From the NCBI RefSeq assembly GCF_023074175.1, contig NZ_JADPKS010000084.1, forward strand, positions 1 through 64,000: 64,000 bases of DNA, given 5' to 3'. The translations under genes and the position numbers were made by a program. The DNA comes from Bradyrhizobium sp. 139 (GTDB lineage Bacteria > Pseudomonadota > Alphaproteobacteria > Rhizobiales > Xanthobacteraceae). Below, piece by piece: positions 54,271 through 63,906 of the stretch. The notes under the pieces were generated by a model that was given only the letters and a program-made list of their open reading frames with translations, was not told where the DNA came from and did not search any database. Within the stretch, counting starts at the first letter, position 1; every line of letters begins with the position of its first letter.

Positions 54271-55500
54271 CTAGCCTCCGATTTCGCTGCTTAGTGTGGG
54301 CCCGAACAGCTCCCATCTGTCGCCCTTGAACCTCCTGAGCTGCACCTGTTTGATCGGCGCGAAATTGATCGGGCTGGTGTTGATCTTGATGCCGGGCAGC
54401 AGGTTGGTGGTCCTGAAGTCCTTGAGGTTTGCAGCCTGCTTCATCACGTTCTCGCGCGTGAGATTATCGCCGCACTGCTTGAGGACCTGCACCAGCGTCT
54501 GGGCCATATTGAAGCCTGTCATCACCAGACTATCGGCCCGATTGCCTTGGGGGAAAACGTCGGCGAGGAAGTCGTCGAAGGCCTTCATGCCGGGATCATC
54601 CTTCCATTGCGGATCGAGCGCGTCCATCAGATGGGTCACCGAAATGATGCCCTGGGCGTTTTCGAAGCCGGCGGGCCTGATGACGGCTCCGATGGAGGTG
54701 CTTACGCTGTTGAGGACGTGCAGTGGCTTCCAGCCGATCTCGGCCGCCTTCCTGATGGCTTGTGCCGTGAACTTTGGCGTGGTGATGTCGACGAATACGT
54801 CGGCATTGAGCGACTTCATCTTGACGACGTGCGAGTCGATGGTCGGCTCGGCCACCTCATAGGCGTCTTCGGCAACGATCATCGACGCAGCCTTGGCGCC
54901 GAGGCCATCCTTCAGGCCTTTGAGGTAATCCTTTCCGTAGTCGTCGTTCTGGTAGAGGACGGCGATCTTGGCGTTCGGCTTCTCCTTCAGAATAAACCTC
55001 GCGTAGATCAGTGCCTCGTTCTGAGAGTTGGGCGACCAACCTATAGTCCACGGGAAGTTTTGCGGATCATTCCATTTGGTCGCGCCGGTCTGCACGAATA
55101 GTTGCGGCACCTTCTTCGCGTTCATATATTTCTGTATGGCGGTGTTGGACGGCGTGCCAAGCGAGCCGAAGATGAGAAAAACCTCGTCGCTCTCAACCAG
55201 TCTCCGCGCCTGCTCGACCGCTTTTGGTGGACTGTAACCGTCGTCATAGGAAATGAATGTGATTTTGCGGCCATTGATGCCGCCTTCGCCGTTGATCTTG
55301 CGAAAGTAGGCGGCCTCGGTCCTGCCTGTAATGCCGTAAGCCGACGCCGGCCCGCTGTAGGGCATGATGTTGCCAATCTTGATTTCGGTGTCGGTTGCTC
55401 CTGCATCGTATTTCTTCTGGGAAAGTGCGCTGCCTCCGCTTGCAGCAAGCACTATGATGGCTGTCGAAAACGCCACCAATCGTCGCGCGACGAAGGACAT
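54271..55500 (-). CDS. ABC-transporter substrate-binding protein (branched-chain amino-acid type)
   Basis: A 409-residue periplasmic binding protein. The signal peptide (1-28) is followed by EIKIGNIMPYSGPASAYGITGRTEAAYFRKINGEGGINGRKITFISYDDGYSPPKAVEQARRLVE, the Peripla_BP_6/LivK pattern. It would deliver an amino acid or aromatic acid to a Liv-type ABC importer. No transporter genes are present beside it, so it is an orphan; the substrate cannot be told. The ATG at 55500 starts the signal peptide. Confidence 0.9.
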   Translation of the reverse strand: MSFVARRLVAFSTAIIVLAASGGSALSQKKYDAGATDTEIKIGNIMPYSGPASAYGITGRTEAAYFRKINGEGGINGRKITFISYDDGYSPPKAVEQARRLVESDEVFLIFGSLGTPSNTAIQKYMNAKKVPQLFVQTGATKWNDPQNFPWTIGWSPNSQNEALIYARFILKEKPNAKIAVLYQNDDYGKDYLKGLKDGLGAKAASMIVAEDAYEVAEPTIDSHVVKMKSLNADVFVDITTPKFTAQAIRKAAEIGWKPLHVLNSVSTSIGAVIRPAGFENAQGIISVTHLMDALDPQWKDDPGMKAFDDFLADVFPQGNRADSLVMTGFNMAQTLVQVLKQCGDNLTRENVMKQAANLKDFRTTNLLPGIKINTSPINFAPIKQVQLRRFKGDRWELFGPTLSSEIGG

Positions 55501-55986
55501 CTCGTTTCTCCCTATGAACCAATGAATGTGTCGATCGATATTGGCGCACTCGGGAGATCTCGCTCGGATCTCTCCTCGGAGAGTGAACACCATTCATCAG
55601 GCGTTGTCGATCTTCACGAACGCCACTCGCGTGTGCTTTCGGTGCAATTCGTGCGATTCGTCAATGGAGCTGCCCCTAATTCTCAAGACTAAGGCCCGCC
55701 AAGCTAAGTGCGACGATGGGGCCGATAGATGACCGAACACAGTGCCGGCGCTGAAGATCAAACAACCGACGGGACTTCTGCTCAGGGACTTTGTCGTGTG
55801 CAGACGATGACGCACGATCCTGACCTGCGCATCTGTTCGCACAAGGATCATCACATCGGGAGTCGAGAGGTCTTGGTGCGCTGCAAAGCGAAGTTGAATT
55901 CGAGGCTGCTGTAAGCGGGTTGGGAGCCGCGGCTGGTGCCGCGTCATTTGGAACTTCGATGGCGGCAAACCCTGTCCGGTCCGGCA
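55501..55986. other. Interval without genes upstream of the binding-protein gene
   Basis: About 0.5 kb. It should contain the promoter of the binding-protein gene. Frames here do not show any domain. Confidence 0.35.
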
Positions 55987-56094
55987 ACGCGCAAGAGCGC
56001 GATGGCGCTGGCGCAGACCGAGGAAATTGCCCGCCGGCTTGCCGCGGCTGCTCCCGGTCTCGATCTCGAGATCGTCAAGTTCGAGACGACAGGC
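55987..56094 (+). pseudogene. hemC fragment
   Basis: A 36-residue stretch TRKSAMALAQTEEIARRLAAAAPGLDLEIVKFETTG is the N-terminal region of hydroxymethylbilane synthase. Neither the true start nor the rest of the gene is present. It faces the hemE pseudogene. Confidence 0.75.
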
Positions 56095-56220
56095 GTGGTG
56101 TGTTCATCGAAGCATCGCGTTCCGGACCTGCCGACAGGTCGCGCGGTCGGGCTTGAGCTGCTGCAAAAAGGTGCGGCCGACATCATCGAGCGCAGTCGGC
56201 CGGTTTGATTGTCGCGAATC

Positions 56221-57293
56221 ACAGCTCTTATATGCCCGCACCCGTTTCAGCATCTGCTCGACATGGGCGATCGGCGTCTCAGGCAAGATTCCGTGACCGA
56301 GATTGAAGATCAGCTGTCCCTTGGCATAATCGGAAAGCACGTCGTCGACCGCGCGATCGAGCGCCGCGCCGCCGGCGACCAGGACTAGCGGATCGAGATT
56401 GCCCTGAATGGCGGCGCGCTTCTGCACACGCTCACTGATCAATGAAGGTTCTGCGGCCCAGTCGATGCTGACGGCGTTGACGCCGGTTCCTTCGACATAG
56501 GAGGGCAACAGTGCGCCGGCGCCGCGGGGAAATCCGATGATCTTGGCGTCCGGTGCCTTCGCGCGCACGCCCGCAACGATGTGGCGCCGCGCCGGTTCGA
56601 TCGACCAGCGTTCGAATTCCCGAGGTGGCAACACGCCAGCCCAGGTGTCGAAAATCTGCAAGGCGTCGGCGCCGGCCGCGAGCTGTCCGAGCAGATATTG
56701 GATCGAGTTCTCGATCAGCACGTCGATGATGCGGCGAACGCATCCGGATGCTGATAGGCCATCATCCGCGCCGGCGCCTGGTCGAGCGTACCCTGTCCGG
56801 CCACCATATAGGTCGCAACCGTCCACGGTGCGCCGCAAAAGCCGATCAGCGCAGTCGTCGGATCGAGCTCGCGGCGCACTCGCCGCAACGCTTCATAGAT
56901 CGGCTCGAGTTTCACAAAGTCGACTTGCGTTGAAAGCGCGCGGGCCTTTTCCGGCGTGTCCAGGGGATCGAGCCGTGGACCTTCGCCCACCTCGAAGCGC
57001 ACCTCGCGGCCGAGCGCGTAGGGAATGACCAGAATATCGGAAAAGTTAATCGCGGCGTCGAAATTGAAGCGGCGGATGGGCTGCAGCGTGACCTCAGTAG
57101 CATATTCCGGCGTGAAGCAGAGATCGAAAAAACTTCCCGCCTTGGCGCGCGATTGCCGATATTCCGGCAAATAGCGGCCGGCCTGCCGCATCATCCAGAT
57201 TGGGGGAATTGGTTGTCGATGTCCGGAAAGGACTTCGATAAAAGGCTTTATGGCAGGGCTTTGGATCAAGGCGGGTCCAGTGCTGATCAACAA
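56221..57293 (-). pseudogene. hemE (uroporphyrinogen decarboxylase) with a one-base deletion
   Basis: Two frames together give an almost complete HemE. The N-terminal part reads PPIWMMRQAGRYLPEYRQSRAKAGSFFDLCFTPEYATEVTLQPIRRFNFDAAINFSDILVIPYALG; the C-terminal part, from IIDVLIENSIQYLL, includes PDAKIIGFPRGAGALLPSYVEGTG and NLGHGILPETPIAHVEQMLKRVRAYK. One C is missing near 56731, in DAFAA-IIDVL, and the original stop codon is lost. The chromosome surely has another functional copy; this one looks like a recombined fragment. Confidence 0.85.
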
Positions 57294-57854
57294 GTATGCG
57301 AGTGCTTCTGTAACGCCGGGAGTGACCTCGCCAAGTATTGGGCGTGTCAGAATGTTTTTGTAAGAGCGCCTCTGTGAGGGGTTTGCGGGGTCCGCGGACT
57401 GATCCCATGGGTTAGTCCGCCGACCGGATTCGACATCACTTCCCGATCGCGAAGGCGCATGGACTGGGGCAGCTGATTATGGACATACATACCACCCTCG
57501 GCGACGCCATCCTCTGGGTTGCCGGCGTGCATGCAGCCGTGGCTCTCGTCCACCACTTGCTATCAGCGCGATGAAGTCTTTCAGTCGATCGCTCGGGGCG
57601 CATGAATGACTAGTCCGAGCTGCTGCGGCGACGCGTTTTCCCTCCGAATCCGGCGAGCTGGCTCCGGCAGAATCACTCGGTCTCATGTCGCGCTGCCCTT
57701 CAAGGAACGGGAGTTCCTTGGGACGGTTCACCCGCACAAGGCCGCTACTGGTCTTGCCGATGGTCCAGCCCATGCCACCTTGAAGGCCGTGCGGTCTGCG
57801 ATCTCGCTCAGCGCCGCCCGCAACTGGCACCGCTTCTTGCTGCCGCGGGATGCG
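57294..57854. other. Interval with no identifiable gene
   Basis: Several frames overlap and none has a recognisable domain. It joins the hemE and parB remnants, so it is probably further decayed DNA. Confidence 0.35.
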
Positions 57855-58003
57855 GAAAAGCACGAAGTTGTGCAGTACCGCCTGGAATGTGACCGCGGGA
57901 TTTTCTGCCAGGGCATCGCGCAAGGCCGGCGTACGGTGCTCCGTCAGTTCGGCAATAAGCCTATCCTTCAATGGCCCTGCCGCATCCTCTTCATCTGCTT
58001 CGG
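57855..58003 (-). pseudogene. ParB-family fragment
   Basis: About 50 residues, EADEEDAAGPLKDRLIAELTEHRTPALRDALAENPAVTFQAVLHNFVL, match the C-terminal region of plasmid ParB-like proteins (as at 28.8 kb, and with higher similarity to other family members). Sequence beyond this runs out of frame. It is a remnant. Confidence 0.65.
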
Positions 58004-58221
58004 ACGGCGGCGCGCGTTGGCACACGCAACCTCGATTGGGCCAAGGGCGGAAAGACTCTGCAGATGCAGCTGGTGGCATTCCTCGCTCGGGCATCACGCG
58101 GCGCGGCGGCAATAACGATCGTCTATCGACTCTATGACGAGAGGTGATTTCCCTCTCCGGCTTTGCAAGGTCATTCTCGTCGGGTGGTGGATAGTCATCT
58201 TCAAAGCGAACAGGAGCTACC

Positions 58222-58485
58222 GTGACTATTCAAGTCCGCGGCCTCGCGATTGCGCTCGCAATTGCTGTTCCTATCGCGGTGGCTGCAACGGCCGAATCGT
58301 CTGCTGCTCCGATCAATGGCACGTCGATCAAGGCGGCGGTACCAGCCGCGACGACGGACGTGCGCTATCGGGTGCGGCGAGGTTATCCTACTGATAATTC
58401 GTACCGGGGCTATCCGACCTATGACTACTCCTATCCCGGTGAGGCCAAAGCTTGGCCGTGTGCGGCTCCCTCGAGCTGCCGCTAG
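58222..58485 (+). CDS. Small exported protein
   Basis: An 87-residue protein with a GTG start and CAGGAG upstream. The signal peptide covers residues 1-28 (ALAIAVPIAVAATAESSAA); the mature part is Tyr/Arg-rich (RYRVRRGYPTDNSYRGYPTYDYSYPG) with two cysteines. Such small secreted proteins are frequent in Bradyrhizobium. Function unknown. Confidence 0.7.
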   Translation: MTIQVRGLAIALAIAVPIAVAATAESSAAPINGTSIKAAVPAATTDVRYRVRRGYPTDNSYRGYPTYDYSYPGEAKAWPCAAPSSCR

Positions 58486-58806
58486 CCAACATGTATTTGA
58501 GACATCATAGCGTTCCTCGATCATTCGCACGTCGCTCTTGGAGCAAGCTGAGAAGAGTTCAGCGTGAGCGTATGTCTTCTGCCTTATCCTTGCGCATTTC
58601 ATCGAGCTCAGTGCTGGTTATTCACCGATGCGGGATGTTCAGTTGGCCGAGTGGTCCAAAGAGGCTATCGCAACAAAGAATCAACGGAAGCTCATCACTG
58701 ACGGTGACGACGTGGTAGCTAACGGTGAAACAGGCTTATTGGTAAGCTCACGCGCGCATCCCGGTCCTGTTGGGAGGGTTTGGGATAACGACAAAGGAGC
58801 GAGCAA
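58486..58806. other. Gap before the DUF3095 gene
   Basis: No gene. It holds the promoter region of the DUF3095 gene, whose ribosome-binding site AAAGGAG is at about 58794. Confidence 0.4.
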
Positions 58807-60072
58807 ATGACGCTCCAAGACAGCTTGACGGGCAAATCAGCTCATGAACGCGCCTTCTCAAGCACGAATACGGAAAGCGCGAGTACAGAGCATTTCTACG
58901 CCAATCTGAAGCCGTTCGATAACTTCTCACAAATAACGCATTTCGATCGCTATCTCCCCTTACCGCGCGATTGGTTCATCGGAATTGCCGATGTCGTCCA
59001 ATCGACGACGGCGATCAAGACCGGCCGATACAAAGCCGTCAACACGGTGGGCGCTGCGGTGCTGGTCGCCATAACCAACGCGTTACCTGAACTCTGCTTT
59101 CCCTATGTTTTCGGCGGCGACGGAGCGACCGTAGCGATCCCCGGCAAGTATCTTGACGAAGTGAAGTATGCATTGGTGCGAACTGCGGCTTGGGCAGACG
59201 ATACTCTCGATCTTGTGCTTCGAGTCGCGATCGTTCCCGTTTCTGCAATCCGCGCAGCCGGTCACGATGTTCGTGTCGCGCGATATGCCGCGTCCGAGAA
59301 CGTCTCGTACGCCATGTTCACCGGCGGCGGCATGGCGTGGGCGGAAGGACAACTCAAGAAGGGAGAATTCAAAGTACGCCGCGCACCGTTGAATGCCAAG
59401 CCCGATTTATCAGGGCTCTATTGCGGATTCGGGCCAATCCCTACCGAGCAGGGCACCATCCTCTCTATCATCGCCATTCCGGTCGAAGAGCAAAGGTCGT
59501 ACGCGGCGTTGGTAGCGGATGTTTTGGCCTTGATCGAATTTTCCTCGCGTCGATCGGGCCACCCGTTGCCGGAGGGCGGTCCGTTGCCTGCCTGGCTCGG
59601 AGGCAAAATCCAGAGATTGCTTGATAAGCACTCCTCACACGCGCACCTTCTGACGGCCATCGCAGATGCACTACGAGCCATCAAGACGCGATTCGTTCTT
59701 TCAGCAGGTATTCGCATGGGCCAGTTCAAACCCCTCAAATATCGACGAGAGATTTCGAACAATACGGATTTCAGAAAGTTCGACGATGGCCTGAAAATGA
59801 CGGTGGACTGTTCGCCGGAAATCGCAGATGCTATCGAGGCTCGACTGGTTTCGGCCCAGCTCTCTGGCGTTTGTGTAGCGGGCACACATCGTCAGAGGAG
59901 CGCGCATCTCACCTGTTACGTGCCTTCAAACATCCGGTCAGATCACGTCCACTTCGTTGATGGGGCCGACGGAGGTTACGCCGCGGCAGCGGCCAAACTC
60001 AAAGCAGGCAAGACCGCTGTCATGGCAGGCATGGCAGCAGCGCGAGCTGTTGATACTCCGGCGGCACCTTGA
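58807..60072 (+). CDS. DUF3095 family protein
   Basis: A 421-residue protein of the DUF3095 family. Its N-terminal half resembles class III adenylate cyclases: FIGIADVVQSTTAIKTGRYKAVNTVGAAVLVAITNALPE, PYVFGGDGATVAI. The metal-binding Asp corresponds to IADVVQST and the GGDG motif is present. Catalysis is not established for the family. It is followed by the gluconate-dehydrogenase-like genes, with a 39-bp gap, so cotranscription is likely. Confidence 0.85.
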   Translation: MTLQDSLTGKSAHERAFSSTNTESASTEHFYANLKPFDNFSQITHFDRYLPLPRDWFIGIADVVQSTTAIKTGRYKAVNTVGAAVLVAITNALPELCFPYVFGGDGATVAIPGKYLDEVKYALVRTAAWADDTLDLVLRVAIVPVSAIRAAGHDVRVARYAASENVSYAMFTGGGMAWAEGQLKKGEFKVRRAPLNAKPDLSGLYCGFGPIPTEQGTILSIIAIPVEEQRSYAALVADVLALIEFSSRRSGHPLPEGGPLPAWLGGKIQRLLDKHSSHAHLLTAIADALRAIKTRFVLSAGIRMGQFKPLKYRREISNNTDFRKFDDGLKMTVDCSPEIADAIEARLVSAQLSGVCVAGTHRQRSAHLTCYVPSNIRSDHVHFVDGADGGYAAAAAKLKAGKTAVMAGMAAARAVDTPAAP

Positions 60073-60111
60073 CACTTGCGGGCCGTCACAACTTGAAGGG
60101 CGAGGTCAGCC

Positions 60112-60864
60112 ATGACCATCAAACGTCGTGAATTCGTTGTTGGAGCGGGCGTCATTGGCGTCGTCGGCGTAACTGGCGGATCAGTCGCCCCACAACCCGC
60201 ATCGGCAGAGCATGCGATGCAGATGGGCGCGAAGCAGACTGCTCAAGCATCCTCACCCGCACAGACGGCAACTTCCGCACCACCCGAGAAGCGCGCTTAC
60301 ACGTTCCTCAATCCCGATGAGGCCACCTGGGTCGAGGCGGCGGTCAATCATATGATTCCGGCCGATGACTTGACGGCCAGCGGCGTCGATTTGGGCATTG
60401 CCTATTTCATCGATCAGCAATTGGCAGGCGGTTTCGGGCAAGGCGGTAAAATGTTTATGCAAGGTCCATGGCATCCTGGGGTGCCCCAACAAGGATGGCA
60501 GGTTCGCCTCTCTCCTGCGGAAGCTTATCGCGCCGCCATCCCGGCGATCAACGCATACTGCACCAAGACCTACGGCAAGGACTTTTCATCGATCACGGAA
60601 AGTCAGCGCGATGAGGTCTTAAATGATCTCGGCACAGGCAAAGCGGATTCGGGACCGCTTCCTGCTGGCCTCTTCCTTGATCTGCTTTATCAGAACGTGA
60701 TGGAAGGCTTTTTCAGCGATCCCGCTTACGGCGGCAATCGCGATAAGGCTGCGTGGAAGATGATCGGCTATAGCGGGGCGACCGGGAACTTCGTCGACCT
60801 GATCGAGACGACTTACAACAAGCCTTACACCGAACCAAGCCAAAGCATTGCTGACTTGAGCTGA
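60112..60864 (+). CDS. Gluconate 2-dehydrogenase subunit 3 family protein
   Basis: A 250-residue protein with a Tat-like signal (KRREFVVGAGVIGVVG) and the subunit 3 domain FLNPDEATWVEAAVNHMIPADDLTASGVDLGIAYFIDQQLAGGFGQG. It is the small partner of a flavoprotein dehydrogenase and helps its folding or export. The flavoprotein gene follows after 24 bp. Confidence 0.9.
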   Translation: MTIKRREFVVGAGVIGVVGVTGGSVAPQPASAEHAMQMGAKQTAQASSPAQTATSAPPEKRAYTFLNPDEATWVEAAVNHMIPADDLTASGVDLGIAYFIDQQLAGGFGQGGKMFMQGPWHPGVPQQGWQVRLSPAEAYRAAIPAINAYCTKTYGKDFSSITESQRDEVLNDLGTGKADSGPLPAGLFLDLLYQNVMEGFFSDPAYGGNRDKAAWKMIGYSGATGNFVDLIETTYNKPYTEPSQSIADLS

Positions 60865-60888
60865 TTTTCAGATCGAAGGAGAATTCCG

Positions 60889-62655
60889 ATGGCGACGAAG
60901 TTGAAACCCGTCGACGCAGTCATTGTTGGTTTTGGCTGGACCGGGGCTGTGCTGGCTAGGGAACTGACAAAAACGGGACTCAACGTGCTGGCGCTTGAGC
61001 GCGGCGGGATGCGCGACACTATCCCGAACTTTGCCGCGCCGATGATACATGACGAATTGCGTTTCGCCATTCGTCATGACCTAATGCAGGACGCCTCCCG
61101 CGAGACTCTCACCTTTCGCAACAACGTCGACCAGACGGCGCTGCCGATCAGGCGCTGGGGATCGTTCTTGCCGGGAAATGGTGTGGGCGGCGCAGGCGTC
61201 CACTGGAATGGCCAGCACTATCGGTTCGCGCCCAGCGAGTTCAGGATCCGCAGCCACTATGGCGAACGATACGGCAAGACGTTCATTCCTAAAGAAATGA
61301 CGATACAAGATTGGCCAGTTACGTACGACGAACTTGAGCCCTACTACGACCGCTTCGAATATCTCTGCGGCACCGCCGGGAAGGCCGGCAACATCAAAGG
61401 CGTGATCCAGGAGGGCGGGAATCCTTTCGAAGGGTCCCGTGCGCGCGAATATCCGAACCCGGCGATGAAGCGCAGCTTTCAAATGAAGATGTTCGAGGAT
61501 GCTACGCGGGAAATGGGGTTTCACCCCTATGTTCAGCCATCCTCCGACGTTACGCAGGCCTACACGAACCCTGAGGGTGTGGACATGGGCTCCTGCGTGT
61601 ACTGTGGGTTCTGCGAGCGCTTCGGTTGCGAAATGTCAGCGAAGGCAAGCCCGCAATCGACGCTTCTGCCACTTCTGCTGAAAGACCCTAGATTCGAATT
61701 ACGCACGCTTTCTCATGTCACTAAGGTCAATCTTGACTCCGGCCGCAAAAAGGCAACCGGCGTTACCTATATCGACTCGCAAGGTCGCGAGTTCGAACAG
61801 CCCGCCGATATGGTACTGCTCTGCGCATTTGGTCTGCATAACGCACGGCTGATGATGCTCTCGGGAATCGGTCGCATCTACGATCCTAAGACCGGTAAGG
61901 GTGGCGTTGGGCGCAACTATGCCTACCAGATGTCCAGCAGCGTTACCGCGCACTTCAACGATAAAGTCTTCAATCCGTTCATGGGCGCCGGTGCGTGCGC
62001 CATGATCATAGATGATTTCAACTACGACAACTTCGATCATGGGCCGCTCGGCTTCGTGGGTGGTTCTTACATCTGTGTCGAGAGCAAGGGGCAACGGCCG
62101 ATCGATTTCCGCAACCTGCCACCAGGCGAGCCTCGCTGGGGCAAAGGCTGGAAGCAATCGGTTGCCCACTGGTATAACCGAACTTTCGTGATCGCGTCTT
62201 TCGGCAGCGTCACAGCCCAGCGCAGCAACTATCTTGACCTCGACCCGAACTATAAGGACGGCTTCGGCAATCCCCTGCTGCGGATGACGTTCGACTTCAG
62301 CAAAAACGATCTGGACATGTCGAAGTACTGCACCGATCGTGCAGCCGACATTGCCAAGCACATGAACCCGGACAAAATGGGCATCAACTATCGCAAGGGC
62401 CCTTATTCGATCGTCCCTTACCAGACGACGCACACGACAGGCGGCACCATTATGGGAGCCGATCCGACAACCAGCGCTGTCAACCGCTATCTGCAAAGCT
62501 GGGATGTTCCCAACGTGTTTGTTATGGGCGCCGGCGCCTTTCCGCAAAACCCGTCGCACAATCCGACGGGCACTGTCGGAGCTCTGGCCTATTGGGCGGC
62601 CGATGCAATCACAACGAAGTATCTGAAATCGCCGGGGCGCCTGGTCCCGAGCTGA
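60889..62655 (+). CDS. GMC-type oxidoreductase (gluconate 2-dehydrogenase-like flavoprotein subunit)
   Basis: A 588-residue FAD-dependent GMC oxidoreductase. The dinucleotide-binding motif VDAVIVGFGWTGAVLARELTKTG is at residues 6-28, GNGVGGAGVHWNGQ near 95-108, and the C-terminal HTTGGTIMGADPTTSAVNRYLQSWDVPNVFVMGAGAFPQNPSHNPTGTVGALAYWAADAI block carries the catalytic His pair. It probably oxidises a sugar acid in the periplasm with its subunit 3. The cytochrome c subunit seen in typical operons is absent. Confidence 0.92.
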   Translation: MATKLKPVDAVIVGFGWTGAVLARELTKTGLNVLALERGGMRDTIPNFAAPMIHDELRFAIRHDLMQDASRETLTFRNNVDQTALPIRRWGSFLPGNGVGGAGVHWNGQHYRFAPSEFRIRSHYGERYGKTFIPKEMTIQDWPVTYDELEPYYDRFEYLCGTAGKAGNIKGVIQEGGNPFEGSRAREYPNPAMKRSFQMKMFEDATREMGFHPYVQPSSDVTQAYTNPEGVDMGSCVYCGFCERFGCEMSAKASPQSTLLPLLLKDPRFELRTLSHVTKVNLDSGRKKATGVTYIDSQGREFEQPADMVLLCAFGLHNARLMMLSGIGRIYDPKTGKGGVGRNYAYQMSSSVTAHFNDKVFNPFMGAGACAMIIDDFNYDNFDHGPLGFVGGSYICVESKGQRPIDFRNLPPGEPRWGKGWKQSVAHWYNRTFVIASFGSVTAQRSNYLDLDPNYKDGFGNPLLRMTFDFSKNDLDMSKYCTDRAADIAKHMNPDKMGINYRKGPYSIVPYQTTHTTGGTIMGADPTTSAVNRYLQSWDVPNVFVMGAGAFPQNPSHNPTGTVGALAYWAADAITTKYLKSPGRLVPS

Positions 62656-62807
62656 GCACGTCGGACCAGCGCCGATGGCGCCAGCCATCGAGTAGAACGC
62701 GACCCCATGGAGCACGATCTGAGGTTATTCCGGAGCGGCCGATGTACGCCAAGGTTGGGGCGCTTACGGCGCCTTACCGTCACACGCGATAATATCACTG
62801 GTGCAGA

Positions 62808-63035
62808 ATGGCATATGTTCTCACGGTAAACGGCAAGCCGCATACGATGGACGCTGACGGCGACACCCCGCTGCTGTGGGTGCTTCGCGACATGCTCCAA
62901 ATGACTGGCACCAAGTTCGGATGCGGTATGGCGCTGTGCGGCGCGTGCACGGTGCATCTCGAGGGCGCGGCGACAAGAGCCTGTATCACTCCGATTGACA
63001 GCGTCCGGTCACCGAGTGATCACCGCGGGCGGTGA
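62808..63035 (+). pseudogene. Truncated 2Fe-2S subunit of a xanthine-oxidase-type enzyme
   Basis: 75 residues. The first 65 match the small Fe-S subunit of isoquinoline/CO-dehydrogenase type enzymes: LTVNGKPHTMDADGDTPLLWVLRDML then CGMALCGACTVHLEGAATRACITPI with the plant-type cluster ligands. The normal protein is about 150 residues and has a second helical 2Fe-2S domain, which is missing. No molybdopterin subunit follows, so it is a leftover. Confidence 0.82.
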
Positions 63036-63065
63036 CCGGGCGGACAAGCTATCTGGCGGGCCTTC

Positions 63066-63161
63066 TCAAAGCGGCGTGAGAATCTGCCAGAAGACCAGCA
63101 GCACCACGATCACCATCATGACGTAGATAATCCTACGGCCGGTCTGGTTTATTCGGCTCAT
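63066..63161 (-). CDS. 31-residue membrane peptide
   Basis: Encodes a 31-residue product starting MSRINQTGRR and continuing with a single strong hydrophobic stretch (residues 11-30). AGGGTGA lies a suitable distance upstream of the ATG. Positive charges before the helix predict an inside N-terminus. Small single-pass proteins of this sort are easily missed; no homologue is known to me. Confidence 0.5.
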   Translation of the reverse strand: MSRINQTGRRIIYVMMVIVVLLVFWQILTPL

Positions 63162-63312
63162 CGGATCACCCTGCACGGTTTGCCCTTCTTGCGCTGAGGC
63201 CCGCCATCTGGTGTCGGCCCTCCGCGGTTCAAGGCCCTCATGATGCCAACCCCAGCTTGCGCCCGTCTACCTCGACGATCATCCTCGAACGGCCGCCCCC
63301 AGCCCGCCTTCA

Positions 63313-63491
63313 TCAGATGCGCTTCACACTGTCCGCGATTGCGCGTTCAACTTCTGATGCGAGAACCGTCAGGTGATCGGCCAACCTCGTGAAAAGCTTC
63401 GTTTCTTCGGGGCGGTCGCCAGATCGCGGATGAGGGCGCACTCCGCCGCATCCGCGCGAAGCTTTTCCAACTGAGCCTGCATGTCTTTCAT
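63313..63491 (-). pseudogene. Small helical protein gene with a frameshift
   Basis: It starts MKDMQAQLEKLRADAAECALIRDLATAPKK in one frame and then breaks; the expected continuation LFTRLADHLTVLASEVERAIADSVKRI is found in another frame up to 63313. Together they give a small coiled-coil protein family that is frequent in Bradyrhizobium. One base seems lost or gained near 63405. Confidence 0.7.
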
Positions 63492-63648
63492 TGCGGCTAC
63501 TCCGTTCCCCCGAGGGAACAATATAGCAGCGTCCGAAAGTGAACAGAACTGATTGCCGGATGCTCCTAATGTCGGGATCCCTTGGCGATGACATGCCGCC
63601 TAGGGACCTCCGACGGCCCCGGCACATAGGGGTGTGCTGGGGCCGTTT

Positions 63649-63906
63649 CTATCCGTGCCCTTCAGCCTTGATCAGCCGCACGTAGGTCCCGCTCTCGTGC
63701 AGTTCGAGCCAGCCGTGCTCGACTGCATACTTGATGCCGGCGCCGAACTCCGTGCCGCTTCCCTTGAGCGTGTAGAGGAAGGGATAGTTGATCTTCTCAA
63801 TGTGGATGCGACCGTCCTGTACCGGCTCGATGCTCGACGCTAGCTCAACCAGCTTACGCGCGGCGACTTCCGGGTCGGCGAAGGGGCGTTCTGTGACGAG
63901 TTTCAT
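63649..63906 (-). CDS. 85-residue hypothetical protein
   Basis: Starts MKLVTERPFADPEVAARKLVELASSIEPVQDGRIHIEKINYPFLYTLKGSGTEFGAGIKYAVEHGWLELHESGTYVRLIKAEGHG. The fold looks like a short winged-helix. The family is common in Bradyrhizobium genomes, function unknown. Confidence 0.7.
   Translation of the reverse strand: MKLVTERPFADPEVAARKLVELASSIEPVQDGRIHIEKINYPFLYTLKGSGTEFGAGIKYAVEHGWLELHESGTYVRLIKAEGHG

Noticed and set aside
57477..57600. Possible insertion-sequence remnant
   Set aside because: No terminal repeats or transposase motif could be found.
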